Positions 6,393-13,978 of a stretch of 23,431 nucleotides of DNA are shown one piece after another. Positions within the stretch are counted from its first letter, which is position 1; each line of letters begins with the position of its first letter. Location: assembly GCA_050010115.1 (NCBI GenBank), contig JBEKLQ010000065.1:1-23431 (forward strand), written 5' to 3'. The translations under genes were made by a program, and so were the position numbers. The stretch comes from JAKACA01 sp050010115. GTDB taxonomy: Bacteria; Actinomycetota; Acidimicrobiia; Acidimicrobiales; Bog-793. The notes under the pieces are model-generated. The model was not told where the DNA came from. It worked only from the letters and a program-made list of their open reading frames with translations, and ran no database searches.

Positions 6393-7511
6393 GCTGACTG
6401 CCAGGCGGCGAGGCCCCGGGACCGCCGTCTCGGGCCAACGCCGGCGGCTGACGCGGGAGAGTTTGCGCATCAACTCGATGGCCTCGGGATCGTCTGAACC
6501 GGGCCGGACCTCGATGGTCCCGGCGGCCAGCATGGCGTCCATCAACTCGCGCCCCTGGTCGGTGCGCACTACCGTCAGCGTCCAATCCCCGAAGGCCCCG
6601 ATGCCGCCGGTCGAGATATCGGCGTGCTCGGCGGCGAAGTCCGGGCACGCCTTGCAGCCCTCACGGGTCCAGGCGTGCGCCTCCTTCAGCGGTACCTCAT
6701 GATAGCTGCCGTCGCGCATCCAGCACTGGAAGACGCCCTTGATGTTCATCTTTACGATCTCTTCGCGCCGCAGGCCGTAGCGCTCTTCGAAGAGCTCGGG
6801 GAAAATGGAGTCGTCGAAGGTCTTCGAGCACAGCAGACCGATGGTCAGCACAAAACGCCTCGCCACCTTCCCCGCCTTCCGCGCCGCCATCGCGGGGGGC
6901 GCGGACGCTTGGCAGCTCATCCCGACCAGGGCGATCCGCTCGGCGCCGCCGGCGATGGCGTCCGCGTAGGCGAGCGGATTCGCCGAGTAGGTGTACCGCG
7001 ACCCCGCAGCGCGGAGGACCTGCTCGCGCGTCGTGGCCACGCCTGGGATCGCCTTCCAGGTGGTCCCGTCGCCCTCGAGGTACGAGACGAGGGCGGCGTC
7101 GATGATGTCGTTCTCCAAGGCGTGGATGAGGACCGCCGAGACGAGCCCGCCGTCCTGGCCTGCTTCGTTGACTGCCGGGTCGGCGGCGCGAGCGAGGACC
7201 ACGTCCTGCGCCACACCGAACACCTCGGAATCGAGCCGTTCCCGGCCGAACATGAAAGTGTCAATCTCGGTCTCCCAGTCCCCGAACCGCGGACAGGCCC
7301 GGGTGCACAGCGTGCATCCCTTCTGGCCGCGCGTGCAGTCCTCCGCCCCGCCTTCGGCTTCCACGTGGAACGGCTTGTAACGACCATGGGTGTCGTCGTA
7401 CTCGAGCAGGTCGTACGGGCATGCCACGATGCAGGCCGAGCACCCGGTGCACAGGCCGGACGTGACGACCTCGCGCAACAAGTGGACCCAGTGGGGTCGC
7501 TCTGGCGGCAC
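6384..7511 (-). CDS. FrhB-like coenzyme F420 hydrogenase/dehydrogenase beta-subunit family protein
   Basis: This 375-aa oxidoreductase has two N-terminal [4Fe-4S] sets: CTGCSACIVACP (Cys21, 24, 27, 31) and CTRGQKGCTLCTRACP (Cys59, 66, 69, 73). The body is the FrhB/FpoF-type flavin and F420-handling domain, with GQDGGLVSAVLIHAL (118-132), GMSCQASA and a third Cys-containing REGCKACPDF segment near the C-terminus. Members pass electrons between reduced F420 and partner proteins or small substrates; relatives reduce hydroxymethyl-chlorophyll-type compounds. No hydrogenase large or small subunit lies nearby, so it probably acts as a stand-alone F420-dependent reductase. The start is GTG 7511, with AAGGAG at 7518-7523. 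It is convergent with the UDG gene (9-nt overlap). Family is sure; substrate unknown. Confidence 0.9.
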   Translation of the reverse strand: MPPERPHWVHLLREVVTSGLCTGCSACIVACPYDLLEYDDTHGRYKPFHVEAEGGAEDCTRGQKGCTLCTRACPRFGDWETEIDTFMFGRERLDSEVFGVAQDVVLARAADPAVNEAGQDGGLVSAVLIHALENDIIDAALVSYLEGDGTTWKAIPGVATTREQVLRAAGSRYTYSANPLAYADAIAGGAERIALVGMSCQASAPPAMAARKAGKVARRFVLTIGLLCSKTFDDSIFPELFEERYGLRREEIVKMNIKGVFQCWMRDGSYHEVPLKEAHAWTREGCKACPDFAAEHADISTGGIGAFGDWTLTVVRTDQGRELMDAMLAAGTIEVRPGSDDPEAIELMRKLSRVSRRRWPETAVPGPRRLAVSSS

Positions 7512-7652
7512 TCGGCTCTCCTTCGATCGGGCTCCGGCTAAGCGAAGACTACGACGAGTCTACGGAGCGCTGAGCCTCAGCGGCCGGCGTGCCCGGACCC
7601 CGTACCAGCCGAAGGTGAAGGTGGTGGCTCGGTGCCGTGAGCCGGGCTGGCG

Positions 7653-8792
7653 TCAGGTGACCTTGACGCTCTTGATCAGCAAGTCGCCGTGAGCCGGCAC
7701 GAGTACGAACGTCACGTTGGCCGAGGACAAGGTGACCGACACGACCGTCGTACCCGACAGATCCTCGGTGAAGTTCGTGTCCAGCGAATTCGACCAGGCC
7801 GGCGGCATGGCCAGCCCCGGAACGGCCAAGTCCTTCCACCACGTGGTGTTGCCCTGGGCGATCGCCTTCTCAGCGCCGATGTAGGACTCGAGAGCGAGGG
7901 CCTCGAGGTCGAGGCTGGCCGGTCCCTGCACCCAAGCGGGGCTCGGAGTGCCCGTGCTCTTCATGATCCCCACGAGTACGTCGCTCTGAGACAGCGAGAG
8001 CCCCTGCGCCACGAGATCCGGGGGTGCGGGAACCTTCAACTGCGGGGTCACGACGTGAACCGGGCCCGGCGTGGTCTTGGCCTTGCCCTGGGTCACGAGC
8101 GCTGTGAGCAGCACGTACCGGTCCGGCACGTAGAAGAGCGCATCGGTCGGGTAGCAGGTGATGAGAGCCAAGCCTCGGTCGTTCGACGGCGGCAGGAGCA
8201 TGGTGCCCGGGCTGACGATCTCGTGCCCAATCACCTTGAACGTGGACTCGGCGCAGTGGTCGATCCAGACCACATCCTGGCCGACCTTCAGGTTGCCGAT
8301 GCGGGAGAAGAAACTGACGTCATGCGACTCGAGGATGCTCTCGCCCACGCCGCCGGGCCATGGCGACTCCGGGTCGTGCGCGGCTGCGACGGCGAGCGCT
8401 GCATCGGACAACCCCTGGAGCACGGGCGCGGTCATTGACAGCGCCGGGATCTGGACGAGGCCGGCAGCGGTCGTCGTGCCCTTCGTCTGAGCTGGGCTGA
8501 CGCAGTGGTGAGCCGGCTGCGCCGGTATCGAATTGAACGTCTTGATGATTTGAGAGCTGACCTCGTGGGAGCGATGATTCCACCACAGCGGGTACGCAAC
8601 CGCGAAACCCGCCACCAGCACCAGGCACACACCGAGCACCATGAAGACCGCTGCCCGGACCCGGCGTCCCCGACTCCTGGTCCGGGTCGGCTCGCTCGCT
8701 TCCATCGCTCTAGTTTGCCCCGGCGGCGCCTGATCCGGAGCGCGGGGCACGTGCGGCTGCCGGGGAGGCGGGACAGGAGGGGTCGGCACCAA
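7653..8792 (-). CDS. Class D/E-type sortase with long C-terminal extension
   Basis: Sortases are membrane transpeptidases that anchor proteins to the cell wall or join pilin-like subunits. The protein has a Pro/Arg-rich cytoplasmic N-terminus (about 1-43), one membrane anchor (44-66), then an outward-facing sortase domain with the catalytic triad His157 (ESHDVSFF), Cys213 (ALITCYP) and Arg225 (VPDRYVL). Residues about 231-379 form an extra C-terminal region, rich in Thr/Ser/Val and ending in hydrophobic beta-like strands, beyond the usual sortase length. The start is uncertain: TTG 8792, adjacent GTG 8789, or ATG 8705 (MEASEP), none with a good ribosome binding site. No LPxTG-type substrate gene is visible in the window. 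A weak GGCTC/GAGCC hairpin (7626-7643) follows the stop. It is divergent from the DUF4129 operon. Confidence 0.87.
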   Translation of the reverse strand: MVPTPPVPPPRQPHVPRAPDQAPPGQTRAMEASEPTRTRSRGRRVRAAVFMVLGVCLVLVAGFAVAYPLWWNHRSHEVSSQIIKTFNSIPAQPAHHCVSPAQTKGTTTAAGLVQIPALSMTAPVLQGLSDAALAVAAAHDPESPWPGGVGESILESHDVSFFSRIGNLKVGQDVVWIDHCAESTFKVIGHEIVSPGTMLLPPSNDRGLALITCYPTDALFYVPDRYVLLTALVTQGKAKTTPGPVHVVTPQLKVPAPPDLVAQGLSLSQSDVLVGIMKSTGTPSPAWVQGPASLDLEALALESYIGAEKAIAQGNTTWWKDLAVPGLAMPPAWSNSLDTNFTEDLSGTTVVSVTLSSANVTFVLVPAHGDLLIKSVKVT

Positions 8793-8845
8793 GCCGATCT
8801 AGACTTGGGACACGCCATCCGCTCCGCACGACGAGAGGGAAGCAC

Positions 8846-9832
8846 TTGTTCGACCGGGGGAAGTCAGCGGCGACGGCTCCGTCGACATCCGGGCGTCATG
8901 AAGCCCGGCGGCTGGCCGCGATCGTTGCTCTCATCCTGCTCTTGTTCGCGGCGTTGGCCGGCGCCATGTCAGGCACCAAGACAGGGACCTCGACGCTCCA
9001 GGCGGGCCCCGCCTCCAACGTGGCGACCGTCGCGTTCACACTCGCGGCGCTGGTCGGCCTCGCGCTGCTCGCGGCGACGGTCTGGGGACTGCTCGTCCGA
9101 GCCCACGATGACCGGGACCGCCCGAGCCGCAGGCGGTCGACGATGCTCCAGCGAGTGGCGGCCGGCGCCCTCGTCGGCGCGCTTGTCGGCGTCGGCACGC
9201 TCGCCAGCAGGCTCATTCGGCACCCGCGCCCGATCCACGTCCCCGTCGCTGCCATCGGCAGCAGCCCCAGCCCGGCTGTCGCTCACTCGTCGCTCTACTT
9301 CAGCCGAGGAGCGGCGGCCGGGACGGTCGCCGTCGTACTCGCGCTCGTACTCGGGGCGCTGATCCTGTCGCAGGTGGGCGCCGTCCGCAGGCGCCGGCCC
9401 TGGAGCCTCGGCAGGCTGCTAGTGGGTGCTCCCGGTGCTCCCATGGCGGCTGGCGCGGACCGAGCCGTCCTCGCCGGCACCCTGGCATCCGTGCAGATAC
9501 CCGACCCCGAGCTCGAGGCCGATCCGCGGAGAGCAGTCGTGGCGGCCTATCTCGCAATGACACAAGCCGCGGCCGCAGCCGGTGCCCGACGCCGAATCGA
9601 CGAGACGCCATCGGAGTACCTCGAGCACCTCCTCGAATCGCTCGGCGCCTCGTGCGAGGCCGCCGCCCGGCTCACATGGTGTTTCGAGACCGCCCGGTAC
9701 AGCACGAAAGCCGTCGACGAGACCCTTCGCTCCACTGCCATCGATGCCCTCCGCCAGGTCCGTTCTGAGCTCGGCGCTCCCAAGCCTGATCGATTGGAGC
9801 CGGGCCCGGCCATGGCCCCGGCCACGACGTGA
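8846..9832 (+). CDS. DUF4129-domain membrane protein, first gene of a MoxR/DUF58 operon
   Basis: The 328-aa membrane protein has hydrophobic segments at about 22-42, 58-82, 103-122 and 156-176. Its cytoplasmic C-terminal DUF4129 domain (about 226-308) carries the typical DPRRAVVAAYLAMTQA helix, RRIDETPSEYLEHL and the helix ARYSTKAVDETLRSTAIDAL. In other bacteria DUF4129 is commonly fused to or beside transglutaminase-like proteins and MoxR/DUF58 genes, and its function is unknown. The start is TTG 8846, with GAGAGGGA five bases upstream. The stop overlaps the next gene as GTGA. The promoter should lie in the 53-bp gap shared with the divergent sortase, but I see no convincing hexamers. Confidence 0.82.
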   Translation: MFDRGKSAATAPSTSGRHEARRLAAIVALILLLFAALAGAMSGTKTGTSTLQAGPASNVATVAFTLAALVGLALLAATVWGLLVRAHDDRDRPSRRRSTMLQRVAAGALVGALVGVGTLASRLIRHPRPIHVPVAAIGSSPSPAVAHSSLYFSRGAAAGTVAVVLALVLGALILSQVGAVRRRRPWSLGRLLVGAPGAPMAAGADRAVLAGTLASVQIPDPELEADPRRAVVAAYLAMTQAAAAAGARRRIDETPSEYLEHLLESLGASCEAAARLTWCFETARYSTKAVDETLRSTAIDALRQVRSELGAPKPDRLEPGPAMAPATT

Positions 9833-10353
9833 ACCGAGCCATCGGGCTGTCGATCGCCGTCATCGTGCTCGCCACGACCGGTCTCGTCGTCGCACTCGGC
9901 GTGGGGCTCCCCGATCCGGGCGCAGCGGAGCGGGCATACGCGGCTGTCGTGGGCGTGACGGGTTGCGTACTCGGCATCATCTGGCTGCGGTCGACGGCAA
10001 CGGGCGCGGCCCCCGAGGGACGGCTCGGTGCGCTTAGCGGCTCGGAGGATGACCCGGTGACCGAGCCGCCGGTCGCCGAAGCGGTTCGCGGCCTCGAGCG
10101 GTCGCTCAAACTCAGCGCCTCCACGATGGGTGAATACCGCCGCTTGGTCGAGCCGCGACTCCGGGCCCTTACCGCCGCCCGGCTTCGCCGGTCGGGTATC
10201 GAGCTCACCGATGCGGATCGAGCACGCGAGCGCCTCGGCGACGCCTGGGCCCTGGTCGATCCGGACCGGCCGTCCCCGACCGATCGCATGGCGCCCGGCA
10301 TCCCGCTCAGCGAGATCGAGCTACTCGTCGACACTCTGGAGCGGCTCCGATGA
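9829..10353 (+). CDS. Small membrane protein of the MoxR/DUF58 operon, unknown family
   Basis: The 174-aa protein starts at GTG 9829, sharing a 4-nt GTGA overlap with the DUF4129 gene, and ends in an ATGA overlap with the MoxR gene. Two membrane helices are predicted at about residues 4-26 and 37-54, joined by a short loop. The remaining 120 residues are a charged, helical cytoplasmic region (LERSLKLSASTMGEYRRL, then LRALTAARLRRSGIEL, then DRARERLGDAWALVDPDRP). No catalytic motif is seen. Proteins of this size and layout often sit between DUF4129 and MoxR genes in actinobacteria, where the cytoplasmic tail could contact the ATPase; that role is inference. Gene reality is well supported by the exact coupling on both sides. 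Confidence 0.8.
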   Translation: MNRAIGLSIAVIVLATTGLVVALGVGLPDPGAAERAYAAVVGVTGCVLGIIWLRSTATGAAPEGRLGALSGSEDDPVTEPPVAEAVRGLERSLKLSASTMGEYRRLVEPRLRALTAARLRRSGIELTDADRARERLGDAWALVDPDRPSPTDRMAPGIPLSEIELLVDTLERLR

Positions 10354-11342
10354 CGCCCGAGCGCCTCACACTCGCTGAAGTGGGGGCGCTGTCATCTGCG
10401 ATCCTCGATGAGGTCGATCGTGCCGTAGTCGGCAAGCGCGAGGCCGTCGAGCTCGTCCTCATGGGCATCCTCGCGGGTGGTCACGTCCTGCTCGAAGACG
10501 TGCCCGGTGTGGCCAAGACACTTGTGGCGCGCTCGCTCTGCCAAGCCACCGGGCTGAGCTACTCGAGGATCCAGTTCACGCCGGACCTCATGCCGGCTGA
10601 CGTGACCGGCTCGTCGTTTTACGACGCCCGCCGTGCCGAGCTCGAGTTCCGGCCAGGGCCGTTGTTTGCCAACCTCGTGCTCGGCGACGAGATCAATCGC
10701 GCTCCCCCGAAGACTCAAGCCGCACTGCTGGAGGCCATGCAGGAGCACCAGGTGACCGTCGATGGGGCGACGCACCCGCTCCCCCAGCCATTCGCGGTCA
10801 TCGCCACCCAGAACCCAATCGAGTACGAAGGGACGTACCCGCTGCCGGAAGCCCAGCTCGATCGTTTCCTGCTTCGGGTCAACATCGGGTATCCGGACCG
10901 CGCCGGTGAGCGCGAGCTCGTGCAGCGCCGGGCCACTCGCGGCCAGGAACAGGTTCGCTTGAGGGCCGTGACCGATGCCGAGGGCATCCTGGCGATGCGT
11001 GCCGCAGTCGAGCGCGTGGAGATCACCGATGCTGTCGCCACGTACCTCGTCGACATCGTCCGCGCCACCAGGCAGATGAACGGCGTCCAGGTGGGCGCCA
11101 GCCCGCGGGCATCGGTCGCGCTGCTGCAGGCATCGCGGGCAAGGGCCGCCTTGTGCGGCCGCGACTTCGTGCTCCCTGACGACGTGAAGGCGATGACCGA
11201 GCCGAGCTTGGCGCACCGCCTGTCGCTGCGCCCTGAGATGTGGCTCCGGGGCGTGGCCTCCAACGATCTCATCCGCCAGTGCGTGACTACGGTGCCGGTC
11301 CCGATCGCCACCGACACCGAGACCACCCCCGCGTCGGCGTGA
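10350..11342 (+). CDS. MoxR-family AAA+ ATPase
   Basis: The 330-aa MoxR-type chaperone-like ATPase is thought to remodel or activate partner proteins, often together with DUF58/VWA proteins. The Walker A-like EDVPGVAKT lies at 49-57, Walker B LVLGDEIN at 109-116, and sensor 1 is in IATQNPIEYEGTYPLPEAQLDRFLLR (151-176). AFVLPDDVK-like sequence (DFVLPDDVKAM) near the C-terminus belongs to the lid domain. The start ATG 10350 overlaps the previous stop as ATGA, and the end overlaps the DUF58 start as GTGA. It is the third gene of five with identical 4-nt couplings, supporting stoichiometric production with its membrane partners. Confidence 0.94.
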   Translation: MTPERLTLAEVGALSSAILDEVDRAVVGKREAVELVLMGILAGGHVLLEDVPGVAKTLVARSLCQATGLSYSRIQFTPDLMPADVTGSSFYDARRAELEFRPGPLFANLVLGDEINRAPPKTQAALLEAMQEHQVTVDGATHPLPQPFAVIATQNPIEYEGTYPLPEAQLDRFLLRVNIGYPDRAGERELVQRRATRGQEQVRLRAVTDAEGILAMRAAVERVEITDAVATYLVDIVRATRQMNGVQVGASPRASVALLQASRARAALCGRDFVLPDDVKAMTEPSLAHRLSLRPEMWLRGVASNDLIRQCVTTVPVPIATDTETTPASA

Positions 11343-12649
11343 CCACCGACAGCTGCGTTGCCAACGTCACCGGCACCACAACCGTGTCCGCGTGGCACGT
11401 CGGGGCCAAGGTCGTCGCCGAAGGCGCTGCCGCCGGGATGGCGCTCCTCGCCGCTGCGGCGACAGGAGACGTCGCCCTCGTGGCACTCGCGACGCCGCTC
11501 GCTATCGCGGCGGTGCTCGGGCTGACCCGGCGGCGTCCTCAACCGCCGCGCGTCGAGGTGACCGTGGTACCACTCGTCTCACGGCCGCAGGAACCGATCG
11601 ACGTCAAGCTGACACTGCGCGCATCCACGGCCGAGACCTGCCAGATCCGCCTGGTGCTGCCGCCAGGCGTCGAGAGCGACGACGCCGCCCACTGGACCGT
11701 CTTGCTACGAGCCGGCCAGGCGGAGGAGCTCTCCTGCATGATCCGTGCGAATCGGCCCGGACGCTTCACCGTCGGCCGGGTCCTGGTTCGCTGGAGCGAC
11801 GGGTCCGGCACCGTGGTCGGGCGCGGGACGGGCGGCACGCCGGCGACGATCGAGGCGCGGCCACTCCCTTCGACCCTGAAGCTCCTGGTCCGACCGGAGC
11901 GCGTGCGCGCCACGTCCGGCGATCGGGTCGCGCGCCTGGCCGCCGACGGGATCGAATTCGCCGACGTGCGCGAGGAACACGCCGGCGCGCTGGAACGGAG
12001 GATCAATTGGCGGGCGACGGCCCGTCGCGGGACGACGTGCGTCAACACTCATCATCCGGAGCGGAGCACCGATGTCGTGCTCCTGGTGGACACGTTCTCC
12101 GAGGCCATGCTGCCGCCAGTCGTCGCCATCGCCGTCAGCCTCGCCGAGACCTACCTCAAGCGTCACGACCGGATCGGTCTGGTCTCGTTCGGAGGAGTCC
12201 TCGATTGGGTGGAGTCCGGCTCCGGGCCATCGCACCTCGAGCGGATCCGCCGGTCACTGCTGTCATCGGAGGCTTACTTCTCCTACGCCTGGAAGACCGC
12301 CGACGTCATCCCGAGGCGGCTGTTCCCCCTCGGTTGCCTCGTGCTGGCGGTCTCGCCGCTTGGCGACGAACGGTTCACGTCCACGCTCGCCTCGCTCCGC
12401 TCGAGAGGGGTGGATCTCGCCATTATCGAGGTGGAACCGAAGTCCCTGCCCGCCGACCTCGACAGCACGAGTGCGGGCCGGCTCGCCCAGCGGATCGTGG
12501 CAATGGAGCGAGACGAGCTGCGCCGGCGCTTCTGGTGGTTCGGCGTGCCCGTGGTCACGATCGACGGCCAGGACGGCATCGCAGCGGGCCTGGCCGAGAT
12601 CGCCGCGTTCCGGCGCTCCGTGCGAGTTCGAGCGAGCGCCCGCCGGTGA
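11339..12649 (+). CDS. DUF58-domain protein (VWA-like partner of MoxR)
   Basis: This 436-aa protein is the usual MoxR partner. Two hydrophobic helices near the N-terminus (about 20-60) are followed by an extracytoplasmic-like beta-rich region and the DUF58 core. The hallmark ERRINWRATARRG precedes a VWA-like TDVVLLVDTFSEAM segment, where a MIDAS-type Asp is present but the DxSxS pattern is only partly kept. A C-terminal alpha/beta part follows, with DRIGLVSFGG and VDLAIIEVEP strands. The start is GTG 11339, overlapping the MoxR TGA; the longer open frame upstream lies over MoxR and is rejected. It ends in a GTGA overlap with the next gene. Its role is probably envelope-related, by analogy with MoxR/DUF58 modules; the exact function is unknown. 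Confidence 0.9.
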   Translation: MTTDSCVANVTGTTTVSAWHVGAKVVAEGAAAGMALLAAAATGDVALVALATPLAIAAVLGLTRRRPQPPRVEVTVVPLVSRPQEPIDVKLTLRASTAETCQIRLVLPPGVESDDAAHWTVLLRAGQAEELSCMIRANRPGRFTVGRVLVRWSDGSGTVVGRGTGGTPATIEARPLPSTLKLLVRPERVRATSGDRVARLAADGIEFADVREEHAGALERRINWRATARRGTTCVNTHHPERSTDVVLLVDTFSEAMLPPVVAIAVSLAETYLKRHDRIGLVSFGGVLDWVESGSGPSHLERIRRSLLSSEAYFSYAWKTADVIPRRLFPLGCLVLAVSPLGDERFTSTLASLRSRGVDLAIIEVEPKSLPADLDSTSAGRLAQRIVAMERDELRRRFWWFGVPVVTIDGQDGIAAGLAEIAAFRRSVRVRASARR

Positions 12650-13443
12650 GAGGTGCCAGGCACGTTCGAGTCTCGCCCTCGGGGAGGTGGCCCCTCCGCG
12701 ATCGCCTCCATGCGGCCGTCCAGGCCGCGCCACTGGCCGTTGCCGCCGCCATTGCGCTCGAGGTCGCACTGTTGGTGATGGACCTGATCTGGTCCAACCC
12801 GCCAGGCGACGCCGCCATCGTTGCGTTCGGGACGGCATCGGCGATCACTTTCATCGTGGGGTTGGCGATGAGCAACGAGCGCGCCTTCCTCGCGTCCGTC
12901 CTCACACTCGCCACCGCTTCAGCCTTCGCCGACCTGCCGGTCAGCCGTGGCGGCGCGACGGTGTTCGCGGCAGCGGCCGGAGCCATCGTGCTGGCCTTTG
13001 CCGAGGCGGGAGGTGCGGCGCTCGAACCGAGCGGTACCGGCAAGCAGCTCGGCCGGCCTACCGGCGCCAGAGTGACCTGGGCGGCAGCGACAGCGATCGG
13101 GGGCGCGGTGGCTGGCTGGCTCCTCGTGTCGGTCCGCGCCGGAGTCGCCGGCCTGGGGCCGATCGCCCTCGGCATCGGAGTGGCAGCAGCGGTCGGGCTG
13201 ATTGTTCTGGCGGGCATGCTCACGCGATCGGCTGTCGCTGCCGACCGCTCAGCGGTCACCGAACCGCAGCCCATCGGGGGTCGCGACCCGCTGGCCGACG
13301 GCGACCGGAGCGATGGCGACCGGCTGGCTGGCGTCACCCAGCTAGCGCTGCGAGCACCTTCTCGGCGTGCCCGTCGGCGCGCACGTGGTACCAGGCTTGC
13401 TCGACGCGCCCGTCCGCCCCGATCAGCACCGTCGTCCGGATGA
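12646..13443 (+). CDS. Six-TM membrane protein, last gene of the MoxR/DUF58 operon
   Basis: The 265-aa protein starts at GTG 12646, overlapping the DUF58 stop as GTGA. I do not recognise a family. After a basic N-terminal leader there are about six hydrophobic helices (near residues 27-50, 56-75, 80-98, 104-126, 143-163 and 169-195). A hydrophilic, Asp/Arg-rich tail follows (DPLADGDRSDGDRLAG, then Arg-rich). It occupies the slot where a transglutaminase-like (DUF3488/TgpA-type) gene often lies in related operons, but no transglutaminase domain is present. Its last 110 nt overlap the 3' end of the convergent bcp gene, so the Arg-rich tail may be a read-through of antisense bcp code. The frame upstream of 12646 is a shadow of DUF58. 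Confidence 0.7.
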   Translation: MRGARHVRVSPSGRWPLRDRLHAAVQAAPLAVAAAIALEVALLVMDLIWSNPPGDAAIVAFGTASAITFIVGLAMSNERAFLASVLTLATASAFADLPVSRGGATVFAAAAGAIVLAFAEAGGAALEPSGTGKQLGRPTGARVTWAAATAIGGAVAGWLLVSVRAGVAGLGPIALGIGVAAAVGLIVLAGMLTRSAVAADRSAVTEPQPIGGRDPLADGDRSDGDRLAGVTQLALRAPSRRARRRARGTRLARRARPPRSAPSSG

Positions 13444-13798
13444 CGCCCACGCTCTTGCGGCCGTAGAGGATCTTCTCGCCCCACGCGCCGTAGACCTCCA
13501 TCACCCCGTGGCTCGGGTCGCTCAGCAGTTTGACCCGGAGCCCGTACTTCTCCCGAAAACGGCGGTGAGCCTCGCCCTGATCAGGCGAGATCCCGATCAC
13601 CTCGACGCCGGCCTTCTCGAAGCCGTCGTAGTGCTCGGTGAACTGGCATGCCTCCTTCGTACAACCTGGCGTGTCGTCCTTCGGATAGAAGTACACGACC
13701 ACACGGCGGCCGCGGAACTCGGCGCTGTGAACAATGACACCGGTCTCGTCGGCGAGAGCGAACTCAGGCGCCGGGTCTCCGGGTTCGAGTCGAGGCAT
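13334..13798 (-). CDS. bcp: Thioredoxin-dependent thiol peroxidase (Bcp/PrxQ peroxiredoxin)
   Basis: The 154-aa cytosolic peroxiredoxin reduces hydrogen peroxide and organic hydroperoxides using thioredoxin. The active-site block FYPKDDTPGCTKEACQF (37-53) gives peroxidatic Cys46 and resolving Cys51, the PrxQ/Bcp arrangement. EVIGISPDQGEAHRRF and KLLSDPSHGVMEVYGAWGEK follow, as in the family, and the length is normal. Start ATG 13798 has AAAGGAG five bases upstream. It is convergent with the six-TM gene and overlaps it by 110 nt, and it is divergent from the DEAD-box helicase, with 180 bp between starts that must hold both promoters. The assignment is firm. Confidence 0.96.
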   Translation of the reverse strand: MPRLEPGDPAPEFALADETGVIVHSAEFRGRRVVVYFYPKDDTPGCTKEACQFTEHYDGFEKAGVEVIGISPDQGEAHRRFREKYGLRVKLLSDPSHGVMEVYGAWGEKILYGRKSVGVIRTTVLIGADGRVEQAWYHVRADGHAEKVLAALAG

Positions 13799-13978
13799 CG
13801 TGGCTCCTTTGTCGTAGGGATGTTTGCTCAGGGTTGCGCGGCAGCCGGGTAGGCCCTGGGGCTCGATCTGGCGTGCGGGCTTTCACGGCCACGCTTCGTG
13901 CCGCGCCCTCGCCCGTACTGTTGCACGGGTCTGTCAGTGGTCACCGCAGGCGCCAGTAGGCTGTTGCCGAGAATAGTC

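Noticed and set aside
11392..12645. Upstream part of a 683-codon plus-strand frame over DUF58
   Set aside because: Only the portion from GTG 12646 looks like protein (membrane helices, coupled start). The upstream part is Arg/Ala/Gly-rich shadow of the DUF58 gene.
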